DNA from: an uncultured Lachnospiraceae bacterium
GTDB taxonomy: Bacteria; Bacillota; Clostridia; Lachnospirales; Lachnospiraceae
Direction of reading: 5' to 3'
DNA: 63,599 bases
NCBI GenBank assembly: GCA_900317915.1
Contig: ONIO01000003.1
Location: 1 to 63,599 of the forward strand
The position numbers were made by a program, and so were the translations under genes. The notes under the pieces were generated by a model. That model was not told the DNA's origin and did not search any database. It saw nothing but the letters and a program-made list of their open reading frames with translations. Position 1 is the stretch's first letter, and each line of letters begins with the position of its first letter. Positions 17,901 through 25,223 of this stretch are shown here, piece after piece.

Positions 17901-20900
17901 CTGTTCAATAAGATCAGCGACGCTTACTACTCTGGTGAGTATGCGAACCCTATACCGAAGTACGAACTGTCCTATAACGGTATGACATTGGCAGAGGGTA
18001 CTGATTATGAAATATCAACCGTAATCAACGCTGGTGGTACCAAAGGTACGATTACCTTCACCGCTAAGGACGGCAACTACACTGGAACAGCAACTGCAGA
18101 GTATGACATCTTGGCTAGAGACATTAGTAGCGGAGCGGATATCAAGTTCAAGAATGAGACACCATATACCGGTAAGACCATTAGCGTAGATGATCTGGCA
18201 AAACTGCTAAATCTACAGGTCGACCTTGGTAATGGTAAGACTGCTGAATTAACCTATAGCCCAGATCAGACCAAGGACTACTACATCACAGTAGAAGGTG
18301 ACCGTGAGATCAGAGATGCAGGAACCTATACCATTAACCTGGTAGCATCTCGTACCAATAAGTTAACTGGATGGATCCAGACCACATTCACTGTTACACC
18401 AAAGGATATCGGTGATGACTCAGTGAAGGGCAGTGTTACGGATCAGGGATATACTGGTGCAGCAGTAACACCAAGCGCAGATGACGTAGTTCTGACAGAT
18501 ACAAAGATCAATAAGGACACACCTCTGGTTGAGGGTAGAGACTACACAATCACTGCATATAACAACAATGTAAGTGCAGCAAGTGCAGATGCTGATAATG
18601 CGCCAAGCCTGACTGTTACAGGAACAGGTAACTATACTGGAAGTAAGACGCTTACCTTCAATATTGGTACCAAGTTAACCGGTATCGGTGAGCTGACTCT
18701 GAATCCTCAGACCTTCACCTACAATGGTGGATCTCAGGTGCCAGGAACCATCGTTCGCTTGAAGGATGGAACAACTCTGACAGAGGGCGTTGACTATACG
18801 GTATCCACTGGCGACACAGATACTGTGAATGCTGGTAAGGATAAGAAAGTTACCGTAACTGGTATGGGAGAGTACTACGGAGATCTGTCTAATACCTACA
18901 CCATTGAAAAGCGTAAGCTTGAAGGTGGTAAGATTAAGATCCTCTTCCCTGAGTATGGTGAGCCTGATGAAAACGGACACTATAACACCACATATACAGG
19001 TAAGGAAATCAAACCAACAGATCTCAAAGTCTACTACGATGAAGATGGTGATGATGTACTTGATTCCAATGAGATGACCCTGGTTAAGGATTCGGATTAT
19101 AAGATTGTTGCTGATGGTTATAAGAATAATAAGAATGTATCCACAGAGAAGAACCCAGCAAAGGTAACCATCCAGCTCCTGGATAGCGGAAACTATTCCT
19201 CTACTGCTTCGTCTAAGCAGGAAGGAAGCTTCTATATCAAGCCAGCAGACCTGATTGATGATATCAATAACAGTATCATTACTCCTACTCTTAAGGATGC
19301 AACCCTCTCTGATGATGCAGGGACAGTAATTAAGAGGGAAGAGGGTGGAGCAGAGTATCTCTATGGAAGATATGCATACTACGACGGACAGGAGATCAAG
19401 CCTGCAGTAGTATTTGTAAAGTCATCCAATGGTGAACCTGCGACACTAGAGGAAGGTAAGGACTTCACAGTAACCTATAGCACGGGTTACATTGATGAAA
19501 ATGGTAATCCAGTAGCCGGTAAGAGCATCTTGGATGATAATGATGCAGCTGATCCAGAGAGCACCGCACCAAACCGTGCAGGTCTCATGGTTGCAACCAT
19601 TACTCCTCATGAGGGATCCAACTACACAATCTCACAGCCAATTACCATGGCATATGAGATCTATGCAGACCTTACTATTCCTAAGAAGGGTGAAGACAAT
19701 CACTCTGATCTGTCAATAACCGTAGGTAATGGTGGAAATCAGTTCTACAATTATGGCAATCCAATTCAGCCAGAAGTTGTAGTGAAGGTTGGTGGACATA
19801 CCTATACCTATACCGCTGGACAGACAAGTGCTGCTGATGATCTGAATGTAACAGAGACATCTGATACTGGATTTGCAGTAGATACAGAGGGTCAGGTAAT
19901 TGCAACCTCTAATGTATCCTACCTGACAGGATCCGCAGAGAAAAACTATAAGATCACAAATGATACTGATTCGCTGAAGGTAACACTGGATAATGCTACG
20001 GGTACAACCGATGAGGGAATTCCAAGTGTAATCTACAAGGGTAATCCTTATAACCAGGATGACCTGGGAATGAAGATTCATCTGCCAAGTGGTCAGAACG
20101 CAACCATCCTGTCAGTAAGCTTCCAGCGTAAGACTCTATATGGTAAGGAGTTAGATGGAGTGGCTACAGACGATGTCTATAGCTCAGAGATTGCTGCAGG
20201 AACAGATGCTCATGACGGATTCGATGCCCATACAAGTGTGGGACAGGTAGCATATAAGATCTACTTCACTGTAAATGGTACAGAGACACTGGTTCGTTCC
20301 GGTGATGATCTGGTATTCGAGATCCTGCCACAGGATATCAGTGATGCAGAGGTAACCTACCTGAAGACTAATACCTATAACACCAAGACAATTGATCCAG
20401 GATTGATTGTGACTTATCAGGGCAAGGAACTGTCTGATGAAGATTATAGTGTGAACTATCTGGATGCTAAGGGTAATAAGACGAAGCCAGTTAATCCAGG
20501 AGAATACACTATCCAGGTAAATGGTGAGAAGAACTTCTCTGGAAGTACTGGTGAGAGAGAATCCATGACGGTATATCCTGATATCCCACGTAATGTACAT
20601 GTAACAGGACGTACCAAGAATACAATCACAGTAAGCTGGCAGCCAGGTAATAACCTGACTGGTCACTATCTGAGATACGTACAGAACGGAACCTCGAATA
20701 CGGTTAAGCTGAAGGCAAGCACAACATCATATACTGTAACTGGTCTGGATGCAGGAACCACATATACCTTCCGTGTAGGCGGTTATGTCGGGGATATGTC
20801 ATCCTCCGATCCGCTGATCCGTTATGACTACAGCACCACAACAGGAACAACAACTGTAGGTGATGTAACAGATACAACAGGATCTGGTGAGGTCGTAGAC

Positions 20901-21170
20901 GGTCAGCATGGTGCGAAGATTGTAATCAATAATGGTAACTTCGATGGATTCGTGGTATATCGTGCATCCAGTGCATATGGTAAATACAAACTGAAGGCAA
21001 TTGTGCCTAAGGATACAGGTACTGTTACAAATTATATGGACTCTACTGCCAGGGCAGGAAAGACCTACTACTACCGCATCGCAGGATATAAGGATCATAG
21101 TAGCACCCATGTATTTGCAGACTTTGATATCGGTGAGCAGTCTAGTCCGATTGCAGTCACTGTGCAGTAA
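11919..21170 (+). CDS. Giant secreted Ig-like repeat protein (3083 aa)
   Basis: The ATG at 11919 (AGAGGAGAGG just upstream) is preferred over an in-frame GTG at 11886. The N terminus is a signal peptide (positive MRETGQKKNWKTR, hydrophobic ALALLLSGVVI, likely cleavage near SDA). After a unique region comes a BIG2-like Ig domain at about 209-307. From ~470 to ~2885 there are roughly 22-24 degenerate units of ~75-110 residues with the pattern Y-(T/D/N)-G-x-x-I-x-P ... DYxVxY ... GxGNYxGTxxxxFxI. These match the YDG/Ig-like repeats common in Lachnospiraceae surface proteins. Two fibronectin type III-like modules close the protein (~2887-2985 and ~2998-3083). No LPxTG-like signal, LysM, SLH or choline-binding anchor is visible at the C terminus (..SSPIAVTVQ). 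It is probably an adhesin, matrix or glycan-binding stalk; function is inferred only. Confidence 0.85.
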   Translation: MRETGQKKNWKTRALALLLSGVVITTTIASNQIFSDAASSSTTTTANGAPPNDYAVDAGTGVIAETFTAPDMADGAYQKIASFGMSVYVPAGGTATLSPMFYQGLDSTADPAKGGVDISLSNEEQTVSNTADNAQKMDVTFDVSSYNLYVQKGEVYSLYVRNTGSSVSVYTQGNGSMGFLQNGGSLSAFGVSFANVTYSTEATTMTPPDVGAVTATIDGAVKVNNEITKIMSMDDKGVKINASVASTQNIVRKPHYASNDTSIVTVDENGNLTPKATGDAVITAYVGDSPENALKAKHAASVKVSVVAAALSESAVTYNPSATNQNHPVVTVTGIPEGNYTETWANDKAVGTGSVTIQGTGTYESFSKTLEYTINGYDLTQGFDTKNAVYTRANGVIRITGAKDGNGNLLTQDTDFTTDAEVASQEPDGATYNVTVTGKGNYLGTASVTTTKLAYGKDNAIDINTIFDAKLDQTSYSYTGRQIKPGYKISVGGTEQNNASLEGIAYTVSYGENTNVGEGSVTLTGIESNGYKGTITLKFSIDPRDIRDALIADNDGTLSTNVSKAGDITMALNGMSESLAVTDRTKCKISMSGALPYNEDGVELPVVLRMYQYTATTDGTSEQIFQTLVKGTDYTVNYSDNDGIGEAKLKIKGTGNYTNSWTITYRLVGTFQRDLQVKYGGKTIKSDNGTFATGYSVNYNGSNQALASPPILKMGDEDLVAGTDYAAIDATATEGSGSSYYSNNVNAGTAKLTIIGLGFYQGQTATLTYTIKPQKFTQYDSIKVNGSYTYTGAAIKPDPASIDVTINKTTKTAKDWNIGYASDDNSNTYDGIIISNSVDAGSASLEIKGQNNFDSSTSITGKYTIGKLDINSSNISVSNTQEMQVTGDPVEPDIEVKNTTNGVAFAKDRDYKVSYDDNTSVGTHTITITGSGNLTGTRTSTFKITERKMDNLTVTLAGFNTTKSSGTSASETTYTCKESDYSATYTGANIKPVFTLVDNSTGLTLEQSTDYQIPTYNSTNPGDGVITVAGAGKYSGSTIKIKFHINKKNISDSDISVSDIQPQYDGDGKFTGLKATVQNTFGNSPVTLSACDEKDKDQAESKGYDYYIKTESTGYAGKWKAVVYGLGKFYKGSKIVDFEIGQSIDATNANVTQTLSNPWDTSVQYQADGEGNYEVPYYGNSKENTEKKLPELGLTFTNVATQPIRGIDYTVTYQLKGDDTITDRKDAFYDLKPGSTVVVTVKSTEKTKLVYGERSFEYKIQPVNLASNKYDGAGNKGTAIGDVIVTDANWSKASNKSSYNYTAASNGTPSLITDATKQGLNYYYNGKPVPIDLDIKYYPGGAKGPAVSISTDEYTITKAQIANNTYLPGQSPITSIGPNVTTDYASGGVDAVFLQGKGSILIGGTAAKYQIQPADLSALQTDDKVFMDMDTTDKDETSQNLPYTNVTPDLTKAGVWIYGKAGDKDSIKLVNGTDYKLTLTPIAGGGGNDVATKPGTYTLTATGLGNYKGSAKMVVTIRSKEIALLDAYIGSKKEDSTTTIDGETVIQLPDQEYTGSAITTSLLKDGSNKGLLLRDGASNINDYTVSYTNNIYPGRAFVTLTGTGLYAGTKKVFTYNIIGDLSDTKLFGLNKNGLKDTYTYDGQSSTSSQFNTDFAKVEILRNPVGTGDAGATLAQNTDYTVDTTSLGTPGDDQVVITGTGYYKGTMSIPVTMKGDISKATLTWNNGSNIVPYGSQANVAYTLSFNGIILNTTNDYSVSGDTEDKIGSHTITLTGKGNYIGTLQVNYEQKYDLSKTTVNIKKSYKYTGSQVKPEASDITVIYNNGDAQNVTLHTDTASADTKDYYISYGSNVAAGKGTVTINSISPDDSNVKTSTSYGYKTVDFDITAINLFNDESTKVYFDQNTTDWNKIADKVYTGHQIIPEVTKIIPSGETTAIPTSEYKVTYGENVNAGKNVGTVTIKGNGNYAGEKTFTFNINKKKFDNSDTSNTGIAEVLFNKISDAYYSGEYANPIPKYELSYNGMTLAEGTDYEISTVINAGGTKGTITFTAKDGNYTGTATAEYDILARDISSGADIKFKNETPYTGKTISVDDLAKLLNLQVDLGNGKTAELTYSPDQTKDYYITVEGDREIRDAGTYTINLVASRTNKLTGWIQTTFTVTPKDIGDDSVKGSVTDQGYTGAAVTPSADDVVLTDTKINKDTPLVEGRDYTITAYNNNVSAASADADNAPSLTVTGTGNYTGSKTLTFNIGTKLTGIGELTLNPQTFTYNGGSQVPGTIVRLKDGTTLTEGVDYTVSTGDTDTVNAGKDKKVTVTGMGEYYGDLSNTYTIEKRKLEGGKIKILFPEYGEPDENGHYNTTYTGKEIKPTDLKVYYDEDGDDVLDSNEMTLVKDSDYKIVADGYKNNKNVSTEKNPAKVTIQLLDSGNYSSTASSKQEGSFYIKPADLIDDINNSIITPTLKDATLSDDAGTVIKREEGGAEYLYGRYAYYDGQEIKPAVVFVKSSNGEPATLEEGKDFTVTYSTGYIDENGNPVAGKSILDDNDAADPESTAPNRAGLMVATITPHEGSNYTISQPITMAYEIYADLTIPKKGEDNHSDLSITVGNGGNQFYNYGNPIQPEVVVKVGGHTYTYTAGQTSAADDLNVTETSDTGFAVDTEGQVIATSNVSYLTGSAEKNYKITNDTDSLKVTLDNATGTTDEGIPSVIYKGNPYNQDDLGMKIHLPSGQNATILSVSFQRKTLYGKELDGVATDDVYSSEIAAGTDAHDGFDAHTSVGQVAYKIYFTVNGTETLVRSGDDLVFEILPQDISDAEVTYLKTNTYNTKTIDPGLIVTYQGKELSDEDYSVNYLDAKGNKTKPVNPGEYTIQVNGEKNFSGSTGERESMTVYPDIPRNVHVTGRTKNTITVSWQPGNNLTGHYLRYVQNGTSNTVKLKASTTSYTVTGLDAGTTYTFRVGGYVGDMSSSDPLIRYDYSTTTGTTTVGDVTDTTGSGEVVDGQHGAKIVINNGNFDGFVVYRASSAYGKYKLKAIVPKDTGTVTNYMDSTARAGKTYYYRIAGYKDHSSTHVFADFDIGEQSSPIAVTVQ

Positions 21171-21214
21171 GAATTAGAGAAATATAAACCAAGCCCATCG
21201 TAGGCTGGTGCAAG

Positions 21215-21250
21215 GAAGAGATCGCAATGTGCGGTCTCTTCTTTATTTTA
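21215..21250 (+). terminator. Terminator after the giant surface-protein gene
   Basis: Stem GAAGAGATCGC (21215-21225) pairs with GCGGTCTCTTC (21231-21241) with one T-G wobble, followed by TTTATTTT. This makes the sortase gene a separate unit. Confidence 0.85.
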
Positions 21251-21267
21251 ATTTCATAGATAGAAAA

Positions 21268-21296
21268 CTGGCAAAGTAGGTAAGATGTGCTATGAT
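21268..21296 (+). promoter_or_regulatory. Candidate sigma-A promoter of the sortase gene
   Basis: CTGGCA (21268-21273), a 17-base spacer and TATGAT (21291-21296) lie 34 bases before the ATG at 21331. The -35 is weak. Confidence 0.5.
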
Positions 21297-21330
21297 AAAA
21301 TTAGATAAACTTTAGGATGAGAATGAAACT

Positions 21331-22809
21331 ATGAGCGATAAAACGATAGGAAGTCATATTGATCTCTTAGCAGATGATCAATCAGTGCCACAGTCACTCT
21401 CTCAGGAAAGTGGAATCTATACAAAGGATGGCACAAAAAAGAAAAACAATAGAGCTAGAGCGAATCATATTCGAAAAACGAAGAAGATGCGCTCTCCTTT
21501 TCTTACAAAAAAATATGATCGGGATATGGAATCCTATGTGGCGGATGAAATCCGAAATGAAGAACGAGGGGATGAGGTAATCGAACCCCAAGAGAGAACT
21601 CCTTCGGATGATGAGATCAAGCGGCAGGTGGCAGAGCTAAGCCAGGATATCGCCCGAGCTATTACTGCAGAAACTGGTCGAACCGAAGAAAATGATACAA
21701 CCAGACATGAGTACTCCATTGGAGAGTTCACATTTCATACCTATTATGAATTCCGTAATGCAGAAGAGGATGTGAAGCGGATTGATATCATCAATAAAGA
21801 GCTAGACCTGAAGGATCCAGAGGTGGCGATTCGCCTATACAATGATATCCGTATGGGAAAGATCATGTTCAAGAGTCCTATCGGAGAGAAATTCTTCGAT
21901 CACGTGGCGGATATCGTAGCAGATCGATCTGTAGGCTTGCTTGAGGATAAGCAGGTGGTAGACGAGGCAGAGAACCAGGCGAAAAAACAGAAATGGCTGG
22001 CCCTGCTTATCATTATCCTTGCGGCAGCTGCCTTTTCCTACTTCGCATATTCGGAGATCTCTGATGTGATCTCAACCAGAAAGCTTGAGAAGCAAATTGA
22101 AGAAAAGAACAAATTGAATCCAGGCACTGGAAAAGCAAAGGATGACAGCGCAACAACTGCTGATGGGAATCAGACGGATAAGAACCAGACCATAACAGGG
22201 TCTACATTTGTGGATCCATCTACACTTACAATCCTGCCAGAGTATGAAGGGCTGGTAGCTCAGAATAAGGAGATGGTAGGCTGGATTGAAATCCCAGATA
22301 CTGAGGTGAACTATCCAGTGGTGCAGAAGGCTGATGATAACAGCTATTATCTAACCCATGCCTTTGATCAGTCAGAGGATAAAAACGGTAGCATCTTCAT
22401 GGATTATCGCTCTAGCGTCGTCAATACCACGACCAATACCATCCTCTATGGGCACAATATGGCGAGTGGTAAGATGTTCGCGGCACTGAAGAATTATGAG
22501 AATGCATCCTACCTAGAAGCCCATAAGACGGTGACCTTCAATACCATCTACGAACAACGTACCTATGAGATCGTAGCGGTATGCCTGGGACAGGTGGAAA
22601 ATCAGGATAGTAGTGGCTACCGCTACTACAATTTTATATCTGCTCAGAAGGCACAGGATATGCAGGACTTCGTGGACTATGTATCCTCGAGAAATATCTA
22701 TGGCAAGCAGGTGGAGATCAGTACGACGGATCAGCTACTGACCCTGTCGACATGTAATCATTATATCGAAGATGGACGCCTCTTCCTTGTGGCGAAACGG
22801 GTTCGATAG
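21331..22809 (+). CDS. Class B-type sortase with long cytoplasmic N-terminal extension
   Basis: The C-terminal ~200 residues are a sortase B domain: LYGHNM with catalytic H375, TLSTC with nucleophile C475 and the catalytic R483 in DGRLFLVAKR. It should cleave sorting signals and attach proteins to the peptidoglycan crossbridge outside the membrane. The unusual part is the N terminus. About 220 charged residues with no signal precede the single membrane segment (KWLALLIIILAAAAFSYFAY, ~222-241), placing a substantial domain in the cytoplasm. Typical class B sortases have only a short tail there. A Thr/Asn/Gly-rich linker follows the membrane segment. The gene lies after the giant repeat protein and 86 bases before a gene with a sorting-signal-like tail, its probable substrate. 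Confidence 0.88.
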   Translation: MSDKTIGSHIDLLADDQSVPQSLSQESGIYTKDGTKKKNNRARANHIRKTKKMRSPFLTKKYDRDMESYVADEIRNEERGDEVIEPQERTPSDDEIKRQVAELSQDIARAITAETGRTEENDTTRHEYSIGEFTFHTYYEFRNAEEDVKRIDIINKELDLKDPEVAIRLYNDIRMGKIMFKSPIGEKFFDHVADIVADRSVGLLEDKQVVDEAENQAKKQKWLALLIIILAAAAFSYFAYSEISDVISTRKLEKQIEEKNKLNPGTGKAKDDSATTADGNQTDKNQTITGSTFVDPSTLTILPEYEGLVAQNKEMVGWIEIPDTEVNYPVVQKADDNSYYLTHAFDQSEDKNGSIFMDYRSSVVNTTTNTILYGHNMASGKMFAALKNYENASYLEAHKTVTFNTIYEQRTYEIVAVCLGQVENQDSSGYRYYNFISAQKAQDMQDFVDYVSSRNIYGKQVEISTTDQLLTLSTCNHYIEDGRLFLVAKRVR

Positions 22810-22895
22810 TTGTATAATAAAAAGGATAATATAGGTCTTGTGGAGATTGTATGGAGGTAGCTTCACGTTATTTCTAAAGATCATGGAGTGAAAAT

Positions 22896-24359
22896 ATGAA
22901 ATTAGGGACAAAAATAGGACTTGTCTTAGTGGCGCTGGGAATGGTGCTTGGTGTATGGGTATTCGCAGGTGGAAAAAGTTCTGCGGACAATACCATCAGT
23001 GAGGACGGAGTTCTAACAATTGCAGATGGCGAAGAGAAAATCGGAAGTGGTGCATACCGTAATAATACCAACATTAAGTCGGTAAACATCCCTGCATCTG
23101 TGAAAACAATCGGATCAGGAGCCTTTGCTGGTGCGACAAATCTTACAACTGTAACAATTGCAGATGGCTCATCTCTTACAACAATTGAGTCAAGTGCATT
23201 TGATCAGGATGGACAGCTGACCAAGGTCTCTGGAATTCCAGATTCTGTATCCTCAATTGGCGCGAATGCATTTCGCTCAACAAGTTTATCCAGCTTTCAT
23301 ATTCCAAGTAGCCTGGGAAGTGGATTAGACTTATCTGCATTTGATGGCTCAGGAATTACAACATTTACAGGAAGCAGCGCAAGCTATAAGAGCGGATCTG
23401 ATGGTAACCTGTATAATGCAAGTGGCACGGTTTTAGATATCGTAGCACCTGGTACAACAGGAAGCGTTGAGATTCCAAGTGGTACAAGTGGAATCGCATC
23501 ATCTGCTTTCCGAAGCAATAGTAAGGTGACAAGTATCACACTTCCAGACGGACTTACTTCTATTGGCACAAATGCTTTTGCTGGAACTAATGTGACTCGA
23601 ATCACAATTCCTGCTAGTGTCACTAGTATCAATGATCAGGGAAGCTGGAATACAACAGTTAAGGAAATCATGGGGTATGGGGCTGATTCGGCAGCAGCAC
23701 AGTATGTGACAAGGGTAAACGCAGCTCAGGGTACTAGAATTATCTTCACAGATTTAAGTGATGATGAGCCCGGAACCAATCCCGAAGACAAGCCCGATAC
23801 CTATACCGTTTCCTTTGATGTAAATGGAGGAAGCGGAAACTTCCCTGATGCGAAGGTTAACGCTGGTGGACTAGTAAATCATCCTGGATATCCAACAAAG
23901 GATGGATATACCTTCTTAGGCTGGTTTGATGATGCAAATGGTGCGAAGAGCCCATTTGACTTTGCAGGAACTGCAATCAATGCAGATCTGAAGCTGGTTG
24001 CTCATTGGGAAGCAAAGAAGACAGACAATGGAAATACCAATAGTGGAAATACATCCAGTGGTTCTGGTTCAGGTTCTGGTGGACAGAATGTAGATGGAAC
24101 TACCAATCCAGACGGATCTGTAAATCATGCAGATGGAACGATTTCCTATCCAGATGGAACAATTAAGCAGGGCAATAAGACAATTGGTAATACCAATGCT
24201 CCAGCAAGCAGTGCAAAGGATGTGACTCCTACCACAGCTGGTCCTATTGATGCGAGATACTTTCTCTGCCTGGCAATTCTCCTGGCAGGTATTGCGGTTC
24301 TCCTATATAGCCATTCAAGAAAACTGAGCTATGTATCGAAGAACTCTAAGAGAAAATAA
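22896..24359 (+). CDS. Cell-wall-anchored LRR/InlB-repeat surface protein
   Basis: The 487-residue protein has a signal peptide (MKLGTKIGLVLVALGMVLGVWVF). It then has BspA-like leucine-rich repeats at about 30-270 (units such as IGSGAF..., IGANAFRS, IGTNAFAGTNVT), and an InlB/Listeria-Bacteroides repeat at about 300-370 (VSFDVNGG...DGYTFLGWF...LVAHWE). A Gly/Ser/Asn-rich linker follows, with short DG(S/T)(V/I) repeats. The C terminus looks like a sorting signal: T444-P-T-T-A-G449, a hydrophobic stretch, and a basic tail ending SKNSKRK. The motif is not LPxTG, but the adjacent class B-type sortase offers a plausible dedicated enzyme. GGAG before the ATG supports the start. LRR/InlB proteins often bind host or bacterial surfaces; its ligand is unknown. 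Confidence 0.85.
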   Translation: MKLGTKIGLVLVALGMVLGVWVFAGGKSSADNTISEDGVLTIADGEEKIGSGAYRNNTNIKSVNIPASVKTIGSGAFAGATNLTTVTIADGSSLTTIESSAFDQDGQLTKVSGIPDSVSSIGANAFRSTSLSSFHIPSSLGSGLDLSAFDGSGITTFTGSSASYKSGSDGNLYNASGTVLDIVAPGTTGSVEIPSGTSGIASSAFRSNSKVTSITLPDGLTSIGTNAFAGTNVTRITIPASVTSINDQGSWNTTVKEIMGYGADSAAAQYVTRVNAAQGTRIIFTDLSDDEPGTNPEDKPDTYTVSFDVNGGSGNFPDAKVNAGGLVNHPGYPTKDGYTFLGWFDDANGAKSPFDFAGTAINADLKLVAHWEAKKTDNGNTNSGNTSSGSGSGSGGQNVDGTTNPDGSVNHADGTISYPDGTIKQGNKTIGNTNAPASSAKDVTPTTAGPIDARYFLCLAILLAGIAVLLYSHSRKLSYVSKNSKRK

Positions 24360-24392
24360 GAATAGGGTAATCGAAAGAATATAGAGTATAAG

Positions 24393-24428
24393 AAAGACCA
24401 TGTACACCGCAGTGTGCATGGTCTTTTT
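24393..24428 (+). terminator. Terminator after the LRR surface-protein gene
   Basis: Stem AAAGACCATGTACA (24393-24406) pairs with TGTGCATGGTCTTT (24413-24426) with one mismatch, followed by more T. The A-rich other side may let it serve convergent thiT as well. Confidence 0.85.
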
Positions 24429-24465
24429 GGTGGTGCGCCTCGATTTGATTGTACGAACTGAAGGA

Positions 24466-25134
24466 TTATGATCTAGCTAAGGCTGTTACATTGTTAAGTC
24501 CCTTCTTAACAGGAGGAAGACTAATGATAATAAGAGTCAGAACCATCTCTGGGATGAGATATGCATAGTTATAAACAATTGGCCAGAGGAAGGAAATAGA
24601 CTTAGGGAAACTTGCTGGCATACCACTCATCCAGAAGAGAGCACCGCCAATGGAATGGAAGATGCCTCTACAGATTACAGCAAGGATATAACCCTTAATG
24701 AAGCCGTTTTTCTTATGAGAAAAGAACCCTGCAAGGCCAAGGGCAGTAAATGCAAAGAAGTAATCCATACAAGCCTGGAGAGGGGAGAGAATATAGGCTC
24801 CACCATCCTGGATAAACTGAAGCATGGAAAATGTAAAGGCAACAATGATGCCAACACTAGGTCCATACCAGTAGGCAACAATTACAACGAAAAGCATAGA
24901 GCATAAGGTAACAGAACCGCCCCAAGGCATCTGCCATAACTTCACATAGGATAGAATAAAAGCTATAGCCAAAGAGACTGCAGAGAAAGCCAATGTCTTG
25001 GCGGTCATATGCTGACGATGCCCTACGATGCTGAGACCAATTAAGAATACTGCCACCATAATGACAATGGATAAGAAGTATCCAGAAGAAGTAAGTGAAC
25101 CGTAACCATCTGATTGTGTAATAAAAGCTGACAA
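24466..25134 (-). CDS. thiT: ThiT-type thiamine ECF-transporter substrate-binding protein
   Basis: This 222-residue integral membrane protein has about six hydrophobic segments. It carries the family signature VKLWQMPWGGSVTLCSM, followed by YGPSVGI and LQACMDYFFAFTALGLAG, which match the S component ThiT of energy-coupling-factor transporters for thiamine. The general EcfA/A'/T module is not in the window. The start is a TTG with GGAGG 8 bases upstream; no ATG fits as well. A terminator separates it from the upstream LtaS-type gene. The leader is only ~40 bases and shows no TPP riboswitch, although many thiT genes have one. Confidence 0.88.
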   Translation of the reverse strand: MSAFITQSDGYGSLTSSGYFLSIVIMVAVFLIGLSIVGHRQHMTAKTLAFSAVSLAIAFILSYVKLWQMPWGGSVTLCSMLFVVIVAYWYGPSVGIIVAFTFSMLQFIQDGGAYILSPLQACMDYFFAFTALGLAGFFSHKKNGFIKGYILAVICRGIFHSIGGALFWMSGMPASFPKSISFLWPIVYNYAYLIPEMVLTLIIISLPPVKKGLNNVTALARS

Positions 25135-25171
25135 GTTAAAACCTCCTTAAATATCTAATAAAATATAATGT

Positions 25172-25214
25172 AAAAAAACTCTACCGCAAGTATACAACAC
25201 TTGGGGTAGAGTTT
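25172..25214 (-). terminator. Terminator of the LtaS-type gene
   Basis: AAACTCTACC (25176-25185) pairs perfectly with GGTAGAGTTT (25205-25214). Read on the minus strand the stem ends in a T run. It lies 10 bases after the ltaS-like stop and upstream of thiT. Confidence 0.87.
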
Positions 25215-25223
25215 CCATTTAAT

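Noticed and set aside
19681-21110. Several long minus-strand frames of 74-160 codons inside the giant gene
   Set aside because: They are shadows of the plus-strand repeat-coding frame, with unlikely composition and no binding sites.
25135-25171. TPP riboswitch before thiT
   Set aside because: The leader is only about 40 bases and lacks the conserved TPP core; no such element can be present.
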